A stretch of DNA of 64,000 nt, from NCBI GenBank assembly GCA_963712435.1, contig CAVQIB010000010.1, positions 124,001-188,000 of the forward strand, written 5' to 3'. Shown piece after piece: positions 53,359 through 61,355 of this stretch. Both the position numbers and the translations under genes were made by a program. Every line of letters starts with the position of its first letter. Positions within the stretch are counted from its first letter, which is position 1. The notes beneath the pieces are model-generated. The model was not told where the DNA came from, did not search any database, and worked only from the letters and a program-made list of their open reading frames with translations. The stretch is from Rhodoplanes sp963712435 (GTDB lineage Bacteria; Pseudomonadota; Alphaproteobacteria; Rhizobiales; Xanthobacteraceae).

Positions 53359-53833
53359 GGTCTAGTCCTTTCCTTGCAGCAGGCCGGCCGAGCCTGATTA
53401 GCACCCGGGAGCGTCCGCAGGCCTCGCGCCTTTTGGATGCTGTGAGTCCGGCCCCCTAACGTCTTGATCCGCCGCCCCCGGCGGGTTCAAAGGCTCATAT
53501 AGGAGTGCGGCCTATGCCCGCAAGACAGCCGAGCCGGCCTAATGCGGGTCTGACATGAACAACCACGCTCCGTCGCGCCTCGCCCGCCGATAAACACGCC
53601 GCTGAGCGGGTGCGGAGCGCGTGCGGAGCGCGTGCGATATGGCGACCCGGCTCGCGCACAGCCCGCGTTTGCGGGAGGCCTGGCCGCGACGGCCGCCGAG
53701 ACCAGGAACAGAACTCCGAGAGCGGAGCCGGCCCCTTTCCCGCCGGCCGGCCGCTCCAAATCCATTCGCCGCCCTTTCACGGCGGCGTCCGCCGGCGACA
53801 AGCACGCGACGCGCCACTGGCAAAAGACGGCTG
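53359..53833. other. Intergenic region upstream of dnaK
   Basis: About 475 bases between dnaK and the SCO gene, both on the minus strand. It holds the heat-shock promoter at 53497-53524 and, near 53605-53635, a short tandem repeat of GTGCGGAGCGC. No gene is supported. Confidence 0.45.
53497..53524 (-). promoter_or_regulatory. RpoH (sigma 32) heat-shock promoter of dnaK
   Basis: On the minus strand CTTG (53524-53521) is followed after 17 bases by CCTATAT (53503-53497), matching the alphaproteobacterial RpoH consensus CTTG-N17-CYTATNT. It is 139 bases before dnaK, leaving a long leader. Confidence 0.78.
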
Positions 53834-54433
53834 TTACAGGTACTTGCGCAGGTCGGCAGCGGCGGCTTCCGGCGGCCGCTTGAGATTGAACGGCGCGACG
53901 AACCGCCCCTGCTTATCCATCAGATAGACGAGCGCGGTGTGGTCGAGGGTGTAGTCCTCGCCTTCCAGAGGGACTTTCTTGTAGTACACGCGGTAGGCCT
54001 TGGCGACCGCCGCGATGGCGGCGGGATCCCCGGTAAGTCCCTGCAGATGCGGGTCGAAGCTCGACAGATATTCCTTCAGCGCCGCCGGCGTGTCGCGTTC
54101 GGGATCGACGCTGATGAACAGGGCGGCGGTGCGCGCCGCATCGGGCCCCAGCGCACGCATGATCTCCGACACTTCGAACAGCGCGGTGGGGCACACGTCG
54201 GGACAATGCGTGAATCCGAAGAAGACAAGGAAGGGCTTTCCTCGGAGGCTCTGATCGGAGAACGGCCGGCCGTTCTGATCGGTGAGCTGGATCGGCCCGC
54301 CGACAGTGGCCCCCTGGAACGCGGGCGCATCCGAAAAGCGCCCAGTCATCAGAAGCACAAGGCCGACGCAGAGGGCAAGCCCGAGCCCGAAGGCGCCGGC
54401 CAGCACAACGAGGCGCGAAGGCCGTCGGATCAT
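53834..54433 (-). CDS. SCO1/SenC family copper chaperone
   Basis: 199 residues with an N-terminal membrane anchor (VVLAGAFGLGLALCVGLVLL). The thioredoxin-like domain has VGGPIQLTDQNGRPFSDQSL, GKPFLVFFGFTHCPDVCPTA with the copper-binding Cys pair CPDVC, LFISVDPERDTPAALKEYLS and the distant His in YTLDHTALVYLMD. SCO proteins deliver copper to the CuA site of cytochrome oxidase or act as thiol reductants. The start ATG 54433 overlaps the stop of a small membrane protein by four bases, so the two are translationally coupled. No oxidase genes are adjacent. Confidence 0.95.
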   Translation of the reverse strand: MIRRPSRLVVLAGAFGLGLALCVGLVLLMTGRFSDAPAFQGATVGGPIQLTDQNGRPFSDQSLRGKPFLVFFGFTHCPDVCPTALFEVSEIMRALGPDAARTAALFISVDPERDTPAALKEYLSSFDPHLQGLTGDPAAIAAVAKAYRVYYKKVPLEGEDYTLDHTALVYLMDKQGRFVAPFNLKRPPEAAAADLRKYL

Positions 54434-54615
54434 CGTGCGTCCCTTCTCAGAAGCAGGCGTTGAGGCCGGCGGAGAATCATCTCGTAGAACACGGCCTTGC
54501 CGTAATGCGCCCACAGAGCAACCGTCGCGGCGACCACAAGCCCGGCCGCGACCGCAGCGACGGTCGCCACCGTCCTTTGCGTCGTTGCGGAAGACTCAGG
54601 CGTGGTCTCGGACAT
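54430..54615 (-). CDS. Small membrane protein coupled to SCO
   Basis: 61 residues: MSETTPESSATTQRTVATVA, one hydrophobic helix (VAAVAAGLVVAATVALWAHY) and a basic tail (GKAVFYEMILRRPQRLLLRR). The AHYGKAVFYEMI segment after the helix is reminiscent of small proteins encoded beside copper chaperones and CoxG-like genes. ATG 54615 is preferred over one 18 bases upstream. Its TGA overlaps the SCO ATG, so it is the leader gene of a two-gene operon. A role in copper delivery is inferred only from linkage. Confidence 0.7.
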   Translation of the reverse strand: MSETTPESSATTQRTVATVAAVAAGLVVAATVALWAHYGKAVFYEMILRRPQRLLLRRDAR

Positions 54616-54807
54616 CGGGGCTGACACCGCCAATCACAGACCGGCAGGATGGAGATAGACCCGATCGCCCCGCCTCACAACCCCGCCCGGCTGGCCGGGC
54701 GCGCGCCGCCGGCCAGCCTTCGGGCCGCGAGCGCGGACGCGTACGGAGGCGTCGGGCCGATCACATGCGTTTGCTCGAATTCGTTGCTCGCTTTAGAATG
54801 CGGACAT

Positions 54808-54823
54808 ACGTCCGCTCGGACGT
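54808..54823. promoter_or_regulatory. Inverted repeat upstream of the ArsR-type sensor gene
   Basis: ACGTCCG (54808-54814) and CGGACGT (54817-54823) form a perfect 7-base inverted repeat with a 2-base centre, 31 bases before the start codon, in an otherwise AT-richer patch (TTTAGAATGCGGACATA, then AGCTAAT). Position and symmetry fit an autoregulatory operator for the winged-helix protein. Confidence 0.55.
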
Positions 54824-54854
54824 AGCTAATCCCCTTGCCGGCACGGAGTGCGCC

Positions 54855-55313
54855 ATGGCCACATTGCAGCGGGAATCAGGCCGCGCGGACAAATCCGTGC
54901 TGATCGGCCAGCGCCGGGTCGACATCGCCCAGTTGCTGGAGCGCGCGCACGACGCGAGCGAATTCCTCAAGGCGCTGGCGCACGAATCGCGGCTGGTGAT
55001 CCTCTGTCTGCTGGCGGAGGGCGAGAAATCGGTGATGGAGCTTGCCGAGCTGCTCGACCAGCGTCAGCCCGCGGTGTCCCAGCAGCTCGCCCGGCTGAAG
55101 GGCGAGGATCTGGTGCAGTCGCGGCGCGACGGCAAGCACATCTTCTATTCGCTCGCCGCCGAGGAGGTCCGGGACGTCATCCTGGTGCTGCATGGCGCAT
55201 TCTGCGGGACCGTGCGGCCGCCGGTGCGGAGCAACGGCCAGCGCGTCAGCAAGCGCCGCCCGGCGCAGCCCCGACCGGCCCGCCAGCGTCGCGGTCGAGC
55301 AGCGAGCCGGTGA
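54855..55313 (+). CDS. ArsR-family repressor of the BigR/SqrR persulfide-sensing type
   Basis: 152 residues with a winged-helix ArsR fold: DASEFLKALAHESRLVILCL (helices 1-2), EKSVMELAELLDQRQPAVSQ and QLARLKGEDLVQSRRDGKHI (recognition helix and wing), then FYSLAAEEVRDVILVLHGAF and a Cys. It lacks the CVC metal box of ArsR/SmtB arsenic or zinc sensors. Two cysteines, Cys51 (VILCLL) and Cys117 (GAFCG), are 66 residues apart, the same spacing as Cys42/Cys108 of BigR and Cys41/Cys107 of SqrR, which form a tetrasulfide link when sulfide is oxidised. The C-terminal 25 residues are a basic tail absent from those proteins. It lies beside an inverted repeat and is divergent to the SCO operon, a possible target. 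Confidence 0.85.
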   Translation: MATLQRESGRADKSVLIGQRRVDIAQLLERAHDASEFLKALAHESRLVILCLLAEGEKSVMELAELLDQRQPAVSQQLARLKGEDLVQSRRDGKHIFYSLAAEEVRDVILVLHGAFCGTVRPPVRSNGQRVSKRRPAQPRPARQRRGRAASR

Positions 55314-55521
55314 CGCCGGGGCCCACGCGGTGAGAGCGCTCCGGAAACACGCCGGCTTTCCGATCGTCAGCCGCCGGCCAGTATGCCCCCGAGCCCCATC
55401 GGAACCGCGCCGACGACATAGCGCCGCACGCTCTGGCCGTTGCGGCAGCCTTCGAGCTTTTAACTCAACTCGGAAACAGCGGAGTCACAAGGGCCGGCGG
55501 CCGCCGCGGAGCGCTGCTGCG

Positions 55522-55782
55522 TCACCTCGTCATACACTCCGTCATGAAGCTTCGGCGGGCCGGCCCGCGCAGCCCGGTGTCGTCAGCCTTGCTCCAGCAG
55601 GCCGCATGCTTCGCCGGGTTCTTGACCCGCCAGCATTGGTCCGCATTCTGACCCTGGGCGCAGGGACCCATGCCCATGCCGCGCCCCGACCCACCCCCGG
55701 GACCCCACCCTTGCGCGACCGCCGCGACCGGAGCCGCTGCGAGAAGGGCGGTGGAGAGAACGATAGCTGTTATGCGACGCAT
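55522..55782 (-). CDS. Small secreted protein with PsiF-repeat-like end
   Basis: 86 residues. A signal peptide (MRRITAIVLSTALLAAAPVA) is followed by a Gly/Met-rich stretch (GWGPGGGSGRGMGMGPCAQG) and a C-terminal segment HAACWSKADDTGLRGPARRS with FMTECMTR. The final Cys-x-Lys-x-Gly-Leu-x-Gly-x-Arg-x-x-Phe-Met-x-x-Cys layout matches the PsiF repeat. The four cysteines may pair. Periplasmic location is likely; function is unknown. It is divergent from the PepSY gene, sharing a control region with a strong inverted repeat. Confidence 0.7.
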   Translation of the reverse strand: MRRITAIVLSTALLAAAPVAAVAQGWGPGGGSGRGMGMGPCAQGQNADQCWRVKNPAKHAACWSKADDTGLRGPARRSFMTECMTR

Positions 55783-55849
55783 CTGAACCTCCGTCGATTT
55801 GAACCGGATTTTTCCGATCCGCCAAGAAGTCTGCGCCACATCGTATGAT

Positions 55850-55878
55850 GGCGCCCTGACAAGCCTTGTCAGGGCGCC
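55850..55878. promoter_or_regulatory. Perfect 14-base inverted repeat between divergent secreted-protein genes
   Basis: GGCGCCCTGACAAG (55850-55863) is mirrored by CTTGTCAGGGCGCC (55865-55878). The genes on either side point away from it, so it is not a normal terminator. It may be an operator, for instance for the response regulator at 56294, or an RNA hairpin in the leader of the PepSY operon, whose first start is 47 bases on. Confidence 0.5.
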
Positions 55879-55925
55879 GTCAGGAAAACCGGCATAGTGA
55901 GGGGATAGGGCAATAGAGAAACACG

Positions 55926-56294
55926 ATGATCGATCGCCGTTCTGTGCTGTACTTGTCTGCGTTGGCGCTGGCGGGGCTCACGCCGGCGGCGACCGAGGAG
56001 TGGGACGGGTATGGCGAGCGCCGCCGACGCCGGCGCCGCCATGGGCATGGGCATCGCCACCTCGAAGACCATGAGTTCGCCCGCCGCGCATTGCAGGAGG
56101 GGCGGGCGCGCCCGCTGGCCGACATTCTCACCATCGCGAAGGACAATCTCGGTGGCGACGTGATCGGCGTCGAACTGGAAGAGCAGGCCGGCGCGATGGT
56201 GTATGAGCTGAAGGTGCTGCGGCCGAACGGCGCACTGGTCGAGTTGCGGGTCGATGCGCTTACCGGCGCGGTCCTGAAGCAGGACGACGATTGA
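55926..56294 (+). CDS. PepSY-domain protein with Arg/His-rich stretch
   Basis: 122 residues. A short hydrophobic lead (RRSVLYLSALALAGLTPAAT) is followed by ERRRRRRRHGHGHRHLEDHE, seven consecutive Arg and five His within about 20 residues, a likely metal- or anion-binding tract. The PepSY domain is FARRALQEGRARPLADILTI, AKDNLGGDVIGVELEEQAGA, MVYELKVLRPNGALVELRVD and the closing ALTGAVLKQDDD. PepSY proteins are usually periplasmic and often sit beside two-component systems that detect the same stress. The stop TGA (56292-56294) overlaps the response-regulator ATG by one base. It is the first gene of an operon running to 59943. Confidence 0.88.
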   Translation: MIDRRSVLYLSALALAGLTPAATEEWDGYGERRRRRRRHGHGHRHLEDHEFARRALQEGRARPLADILTIAKDNLGGDVIGVELEEQAGAMVYELKVLRPNGALVELRVDALTGAVLKQDDD

Positions 56295-56961
56295 TGCGGG
56301 TGCTGGTCGTCGAGGACGAACCGCGGATCGCGGGCGACGTCGCGGCGGCGCTCAAGGCGGCCGGCTTCGTCCCCGAGATCGTCGGCAACGGCGAGGACGC
56401 ATGGTTCAAGGGCGACACCGAGGACTACGCGCTGATCGTGCTCGACCTCGGTTTGCCGCGGATGGATGGGCTCGCGGTGCTGAAGCGCTGGCGTGCGGCG
56501 GGCCGGCAAATGCCGGTGCTGGTGCTCACCGCGCGCGGGGCCTGGGCCGAGCGGGTGGAAGGGATCGACGCCGGCGCTGACGACTATCTGCCCAAGCCTT
56601 TCCGCATGGAGGAGCTGGTCGCGCGGGCGCGCGCGCTGGTGCGCCGCTCGGCGGGGTTCGGCACGGCGGTGATCGAGGTCGGCCCACTGCGTCGTCGACC
56701 CGCGGCAGATGCGCGTCAGCGTCGAACGGCGTCGCGCAGACGCTGTCGCCGCTCGAATATCGCCTCGTCGCCTATCTCGCGCTTCACAAGGGCCGGGTGG
56801 TCTCGGCGCACGAACTGATCGAGCAGCTCTATGGCGACGACGACGCGCGCGATGCGAATGCGCTCGAGGCGCTGGTGATGCGCCTGCGCCGCAAGCTCGG
56901 CACGGAGGCGATCGAGACGCGCCGCGGCTTTGGCTATCTCGTGCCGGAGCGGCCGGCGTGA
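56294..56961 (+). CDS. OmpR-type response regulator, two one-base frameshifts
   Basis: About 221 residues when repaired. The receiver has MRVLVVEDEPRIAGDVAAAL with the acidic pocket, IVLDLGLPRMDGLAVLKRWR with the phospho-acceptor Asp, and MPVLVLTARGAWAERVEGID, AGADDYLPKPFRMEELVARA with Thr and Lys. The frame then slips near 56689 (CTGC: CTG/CTC) and 56727 (GTCG: GTC/GTG). The winged-helix domain resumes as LSPLEYRLVAYLALHKGRVV, SAHELIEQLYGDDDARDANA and LEALVMRLRRKLGTEAIETR, RGFGYLVPE. The stop overlaps the kinase start. The partner is the kinase that follows; the target genes are probably the cytochromes of the same operon. Confidence 0.9.
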
Positions 56962-58316
56962 CCGCGGGCTCGCTGCGGCTGCGGCTGTTTCTCGCCGGCG
57001 TCGTATCGGTCGTGGTCGCGCTCGGGCTCGCCTCGCTCGGCCTCTCGCTTCTGTTCGAGCGCCATGTCGAGCGGCGCATGGCGACCGATCTCGCACTGAT
57101 GCTGGACGAGCTGGTCAGCGGGCTCGACCGCGACGCAGAAGGCAATCTGGCCGTCGTCGACGAACCGGGCGATGCGCGCTTCGACCGGCCGTTGTCGGGA
57201 CTGTATTGGCAGATCACGCGCGACCCCAATGGGCTCGTCGCGCGCTCGCGCTCGCTCTGGGACTTGGAGCTGCCGCTTCCCGCCGACGAATTGGCGGAGG
57301 GCGCGCTGCACCAGCACCGCATCTCCGGCCCGCGCGGGACGTCGCTGCTCGCGGTCGAGCGCAGCGTCGTTCTTCCCGCGCGGCTCGGCGGCGGGACGGT
57401 GCGGGTCGTCGTCGCGCGCGACGCGGCGGAACTCACCGAGGCGACGCGGACCTTCACCGCCGATCTCACGCCGTTCCTCGTTCTGATCGCGCTCGTCCTC
57501 ATCGGCGCTTTCGGGGCGCAGGTCGCGGTCGGCCTCGCCCCGCTGAAAGCGGTGCGGGCGCGGCTTGCCGCCATCCGCTCGGGCGCAGCCGAGCGCCTGG
57601 GCTCGGCTTTCCCTTCCGAGGTGCAGCCGCTCGCCGGCGAGATCGACGCCCTGCTCGAAGCGAGAGACAAACAGGTGGCGGCCGCGCGGGCGCGCGCCGC
57701 CGACCTTGCGCACGGTCTCAAGACGCCGCTCCAGGTGCTGACCGGCGGGGTCGAGCGCCTCAAGGCCAAGGGCGAAGGCGAGATCGCCAATGATCTCGCC
57801 GGCGTGGGCGAGGCCATGCGGCGGCATGTCGAGCGCGAGCTCGCGCGGGCGCGGCGCGAGGCGGCGCCGGCCGATCCCGCCGCCCGGATCAAGGCGACCG
57901 TCGAGCGCGTGGTCGCCGTCGTCGGACGGACGCCGCAAGGCGCAAAGCTCGACTGGACGATCGCGATCGCTCCCGACCTCGCGGTGCGCATCCCGCCCGA
58001 CGATCTCACGGAAGTGCTGGGCAATCTGCTGGAGAACGCGGCGCGGCATGCGCGCGAGCACATCTCCGTCACCGCGAGCGTGATGGGAAGCGACGCGGTG
58101 GTCGCGATCGTCGATGACGGTCCCGGCATTCCGCCCGATCGCGTCCCCGAAGCCTTGCGCCGGGGCGGGCGGCTCGACCAGGGCGGCGCCGGCGCGGGCC
58201 TCGGCCTCGCGATCGTCTCCGATATCCTCGATGCATGGAGCGGATCGCTTGAGCTCGGTCCGACCGCTCCGGGCGCGATGACCGCCACGGTCCGATTGCC
58301 GCTGACACGACGCTGA
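56958..58316 (+). CDS. Sensor histidine kinase
   Basis: 452 residues. TM1 is LRLFLAGVVSVVVALGLASL, the periplasmic domain covers about residues 35-165 (MLDELVSGLDRDAEGNLAVV; YWQITRDPNGLVARSRSLWD), and TM2 is DLTPFLVLIALVLIGAFGAQ. A HAMP-like stretch leads to RARAADLAHGLKTPLQVLTG, whose His is the phosphorylation site, and the ATPase boxes LTEVLGNLLENAARHA (N), VAIVDDGPGIPPDRVPEALR (G1) and GGAGAGLGLAIVSDILDAWS (G2). The layout is QseC/PhoQ-like. GTG 56958 overlaps the regulator's stop. The periplasmic domain faces the same compartment as the PepSY protein and the cytochromes of the operon. Confidence 0.94.
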   Translation: MTAGSLRLRLFLAGVVSVVVALGLASLGLSLLFERHVERRMATDLALMLDELVSGLDRDAEGNLAVVDEPGDARFDRPLSGLYWQITRDPNGLVARSRSLWDLELPLPADELAEGALHQHRISGPRGTSLLAVERSVVLPARLGGGTVRVVVARDAAELTEATRTFTADLTPFLVLIALVLIGAFGAQVAVGLAPLKAVRARLAAIRSGAAERLGSAFPSEVQPLAGEIDALLEARDKQVAAARARAADLAHGLKTPLQVLTGGVERLKAKGEGEIANDLAGVGEAMRRHVERELARARREAAPADPAARIKATVERVVAVVGRTPQGAKLDWTIAIAPDLAVRIPPDDLTEVLGNLLENAARHAREHISVTASVMGSDAVVAIVDDGPGIPPDRVPEALRRGGRLDQGGAGAGLGLAIVSDILDAWSGSLELGPTAPGAMTATVRLPLTRR

Positions 58317-58387
58317 CGGCGCGGGTCAGTCGGGCGTCAGCCCCCATGCTTCATTGTTCAGGGCGCCGAAGAGCAGGAGCCTTGCCC

Positions 58388-58966
58388 ATGACCCAGATCG
58401 CTTACACGCTCACCCCAGCCGCCGCGTCCAATCCGCGTTACGATGCGCTGACCCAAGCCATTCACTGGCTGTCGCTGATCGCGATCGCGACGGCCTTCGC
58501 CATCGGGCTCTGGTTCGAGGACATGCCGCGCGGGCCGGATAAGGCGCAGCTCGTCAATCTGCATGCGTCGTTAGGCGTGCTGGTGGTGGCGCTGACCGCG
58601 CTGCGGCTCGGCTGGCGCGCCGTCGTTCCGGCGCCGCCCTCGCCCGGCCCGCGTCCGCTCCAGCTCGCCGGACATGCGATGCACCTCGTGCTCATTGCCG
58701 TCGTCCTCGCGGTCCCGATCAGCGGCATATTGATGATGGCCGCGAAAGGCCGTTCATTCGACGTGTTCGGGCTTTTCACCGTGCCGCCGCTGATGGCGAC
58801 CGACCGCGCCTTCGGCGAGTCGCTCGAAGAAGCGCATGCGTTCCTCTCCTATCTGATGCTCGTCCTTGTCGGCCTGCACGCCGCTGCGGCGGTGTTCCAC
58901 CAGGCGATCCTCAAGGACGGCGCGCTCGCCCGCATGCTGCCGTTCGGCAGCACCGGCAGGGCGTAG
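58388..58966 (+). CDS. Cytochrome b561-type membrane protein
   Basis: 192 residues with four hydrophobic helices. RYDALTQAIHWLSLIAIATA holds the first heme-ligand His, LVNLHASLGVLVVALTALRL the second, LAGHAMHLVLIAVVLAVPIS the third, and EAHAFLSYLMLVLVGLHAAA the fourth, followed by HQAILKDGALARMLPF. This is the diheme b561/YodB (Ni/Fe-hydrogenase b-type) family that moves electrons between quinol and periplasmic c-type cytochromes. It is downstream of the kinase by 71 bases and upstream of two c-type cytochrome genes, so it probably reduces or oxidises them. Confidence 0.93.
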   Translation: MTQIAYTLTPAAASNPRYDALTQAIHWLSLIAIATAFAIGLWFEDMPRGPDKAQLVNLHASLGVLVVALTALRLGWRAVVPAPPSPGPRPLQLAGHAMHLVLIAVVLAVPISGILMMAAKGRSFDVFGLFTVPPLMATDRAFGESLEEAHAFLSYLMLVLVGLHAAAAVFHQAILKDGALARMLPFGSTGRA

Positions 58967-59019
58967 CCGGCCGCCGCCGTCGCCCGCCCGCGCAATCGGC
59001 TCCAAGAAGGACGATCGGC

Positions 59020-59442
59020 ATGACCCGCAGCCTGCTCGGCGCCGCCGCCCCGCTTGTAATCGTTTCGACGCTCGCCGCGGCCGCGGCCATGAGCCCGGCG
59101 CAAATGGCCGTCCTCGATCGATATGTCGCAGCGGCGAAGGCCGAGCCCGGATACGCCGGTCCGTCCGCCGAGCGCGGGCGGGCGCTGTTCTTCGCGTCGC
59201 ACGCCGGCGGCAAGGCGGACACGCCGGCATGCACCTCATGCCACTCGCCCAATCTCGCCGGCCGCGGCCAGACGCGGGCGGGCAAGGCGATCGAGCCGAT
59301 GGCGGCGTCCGTAGCGCCGTCGCGCTACACCGACGCGGCGACCGTCGAGAAATGGTTCAAGCGCAATTGCAGCGACGTGCTCGGCCGCGAGTGCACGGCC
59401 GCGGAAAAGGCCGACGCGCTCGTTTTCCTGCTCGGCTTGTGA
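59020..59442 (+). CDS. DUF1924 monoheme c-type cytochrome
   Basis: 140 residues with a signal peptide (AAPLVIVSTLAAAAAMSPAQ) and one heme site CTSCH in ADTPACTSCHSPNLAGRGQT. GPSAERGRALFFASHAGGKA precedes it, and AGKAIEPMAASVAPSRYTDA supplies the Met ligand region; VEKWFKRNCSDVLGRECTAA and EKADALVFLLGL, with two more cysteines that may form a disulphide, complete the DUF1924 pattern. It sits between b561 and the diheme cytochrome and probably shuttles electrons in the periplasm. Ten bases separate it from the next gene. Confidence 0.93.
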   Translation: MTRSLLGAAAPLVIVSTLAAAAAMSPAQMAVLDRYVAAAKAEPGYAGPSAERGRALFFASHAGGKADTPACTSCHSPNLAGRGQTRAGKAIEPMAASVAPSRYTDAATVEKWFKRNCSDVLGRECTAAEKADALVFLLGL

Positions 59443-59451
59443 GACCGCGAC

Positions 59452-59943
59452 ATGACCGGAACTCCCCGTCTCCCGCTGGCGGTCGCGCCCGTTTTGGCGG
59501 CGTTGCTGTGCGCCGCCCCGCTCGCCGCCGATGGGCTGCGCCTCGCCCCGGTCAAGGATCCCGTGGTCGCGAAGGAATGCAGCGCCTGCCACATGCTGTA
59601 TCCGGCAGGACTCCTCCCGGCCCGCTCCTGGTCGGCGATGACGGCCGACCTCGCCAACCATTTCGGCGACAATGCCGAGCTCGACGTGGCGACCGCCAAG
59701 CGCATCGCCGACTATCTCGCCGCGAACGCCGCCGACAAAGCGAGGGGGAGCCGCGATGTGCTGCGCGCCCTCGCGCCAACGGTCGTTCCCGCCCGCATCA
59801 CCGAATTGCCGTGGTGGACCCGCAAGCACGAGAAGAGGGATCGCGTCACACCGGCGACGCTCGCCCGCAAGGGCGCGAAGTTCAAGGGCGACTGCAAGGC
59901 CTGCCATGAGGACGCCGAGCGCGGCCTCTTCGACGACGACTGA
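59452..59943 (+). CDS. Diheme cytochrome c (DHC family)
   Basis: 163 residues with a signal peptide (AVAPVLAALLCAAPLAADGL). Heme sites are CSACH in VVAKECSACHMLYPAGLLPA and CKACH in KFKGDCKACHEDAERGLFDD. Between them SWSAMTADLANHFGDNAELD, TAKRIADYLAANAADKARGS and ITELPWWTRKHEKRDRVTPA match the DHC family first studied in Rhodobacter and Shewanella relatives. It is the last gene of the operon (PepSY, regulator, kinase, b561, DUF1924, DHC). The terminal electron partner is not encoded in the window. Confidence 0.94.
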   Translation: MTGTPRLPLAVAPVLAALLCAAPLAADGLRLAPVKDPVVAKECSACHMLYPAGLLPARSWSAMTADLANHFGDNAELDVATAKRIADYLAANAADKARGSRDVLRALAPTVVPARITELPWWTRKHEKRDRVTPATLARKGAKFKGDCKACHEDAERGLFDDD

Positions 59944-60164
59944 CACGCCGAAACAGGGCTGACGCCTGCCAAATTCGCCCTCACCCGACCCAGCGGGTTA
60001 AAGGCGTCGTGACTCTGACACCTTGCTCCCTCACAAGCACCGGCGCGCGCCCCGCACGCGGTGCGGCGCCAAGCGGCGCGCTCGGCGGGAAAAAGCCGGC
60101 ATTGAACAATCGCCCGCCCGCGCCCAAATCACGGTCGGGTCGCCGCGCCACTCAGGAGCCAGTC

Positions 60165-61355
60165 ATGGAACCCGTCGTCGTCAAGACTCCGATGCAATAT
60201 CTCGATCGGGCAACCAATGCGCTCAGAGATCTCGGCATCGTTCCGCCCAAGGCCGATGACGCGCCGATCAACGCGATGCTCCAGCACATCTCCGATCTCG
60301 ACCAGGACAAGATCGCGGTCATCGCCCGCACGCTGGGCCAGGCCGCCGTGTTCAACGAAGTCGTCCGCGAGCAGATCGCGGCCATGGAGATCGGCGAGCG
60401 CTATCACGAGATCGCGCACAAGCTTCAACTCGATCCGCGACGACGCCAAGGCGATGGTCGACCAGATCGCCGACGGCAAGCATCGATCGTGTTCGAGCGC
60501 GTGCACCAACGTCTGGATGAAGATCTCGCGCGGCGACATCGCCGACCGCTTCGACAAGATCAAGGACATCTATCTCGACGTCACGCGCTCGACCAAGGAC
60601 CAGATCGAGCGCGAGGCCACGATCCTCGACGCCTACCGCGATTTTCGCGGCGCGCTGAAGCAGGCCGAGGTGCTGGCGCTCGAAGTGCTGAAGACCGCCG
60701 AGCGCAAGCTCGACGACGCGCAAGGCGGCGCTGCGAAAGCCGCGGCCAAGCCGTCGCCATCGTTCGCCGGCACGGAGCCCGCCGAGCGCGCCCGGCTCGA
60801 ACTGGCGCGCGACGAGCATCTGCGCCGCACGCAGGACGAGGACAAGCGCTACCAGATCGCCAAGGACCTCTCGGACAATCTGACGATCAGCTACAACACC
60901 TCCGAAGTCGATCATGGCGCGCCTGATGCAGACGACGAACGCCAAGGAGCGCGTCTACGCGCAGTCGGTCAGCGTTCTTCTCGACCAACGACACCGTGCT
61001 GACCGCGCTGAAGGCCTCCTTCACCGGCATGTTCGGCCTGCACGAGTCGACGCAGACGCTCGAAGCGATGAAGGAAGGCATGTCGAAGAGCCTCGAGGTC
61101 GCTGGCGGAGATCGGCGACAAGGTGCAGGAGGCGGCCGTCCGGGCCGGCTACGGCCCGACCATCCGCGCCGACGCGGTGAAGAAGCTGGTCGATTCGCGT
61201 CGTGAACTTCCAGGAGCGCTCGCTGAAGATCGTCGAACGAGATGCGCAAGCTGTCGACGCAGAACTCGGCCGAGATCCGCGACGCCGTCGAGGACGGCAA
61301 GCGGCGCATCGCGCAGCTGGTCGCGGAAGGCAAGGCGCTCCCGATCGATGGCTGA
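60165..61355 (+). pseudogene. Helical TelA-like (toxic-anion-resistance-type) protein, nine one-base insertions
   Basis: ATG 60165 has CAGGAG upstream. Stitched, it is about 390 residues: MEPVVVKTPMQYLDRATNAL, LGIVPPKADDAPINAMLQHI, DQDKIAVIARTLGQAAVFNE, NSIRDDAKAMVDQIADGK, RFDKIKDIYLDVTRSTKDQI, RDFRGALKQAEVLALEVLKT, DLSDNLTISYNTSEV, MARLMQTTNAKERVYAQSV, MFGLHESTQTLEAMKEGMSK, AGYGPTIRADAVKKLVDS and RDAVEDGKRRIAQLVAEGKA. It is all helix, without membrane segments or signal. The overall shape is reminiscent of TelA (PF05816), an inference I could not test. Extra bases at third codon positions occur near 60431, 60483, 60489, 60511, 60908, 60974, 61103, 61201 and 61236. The stop overlaps the next gene. 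Confidence 0.6.
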
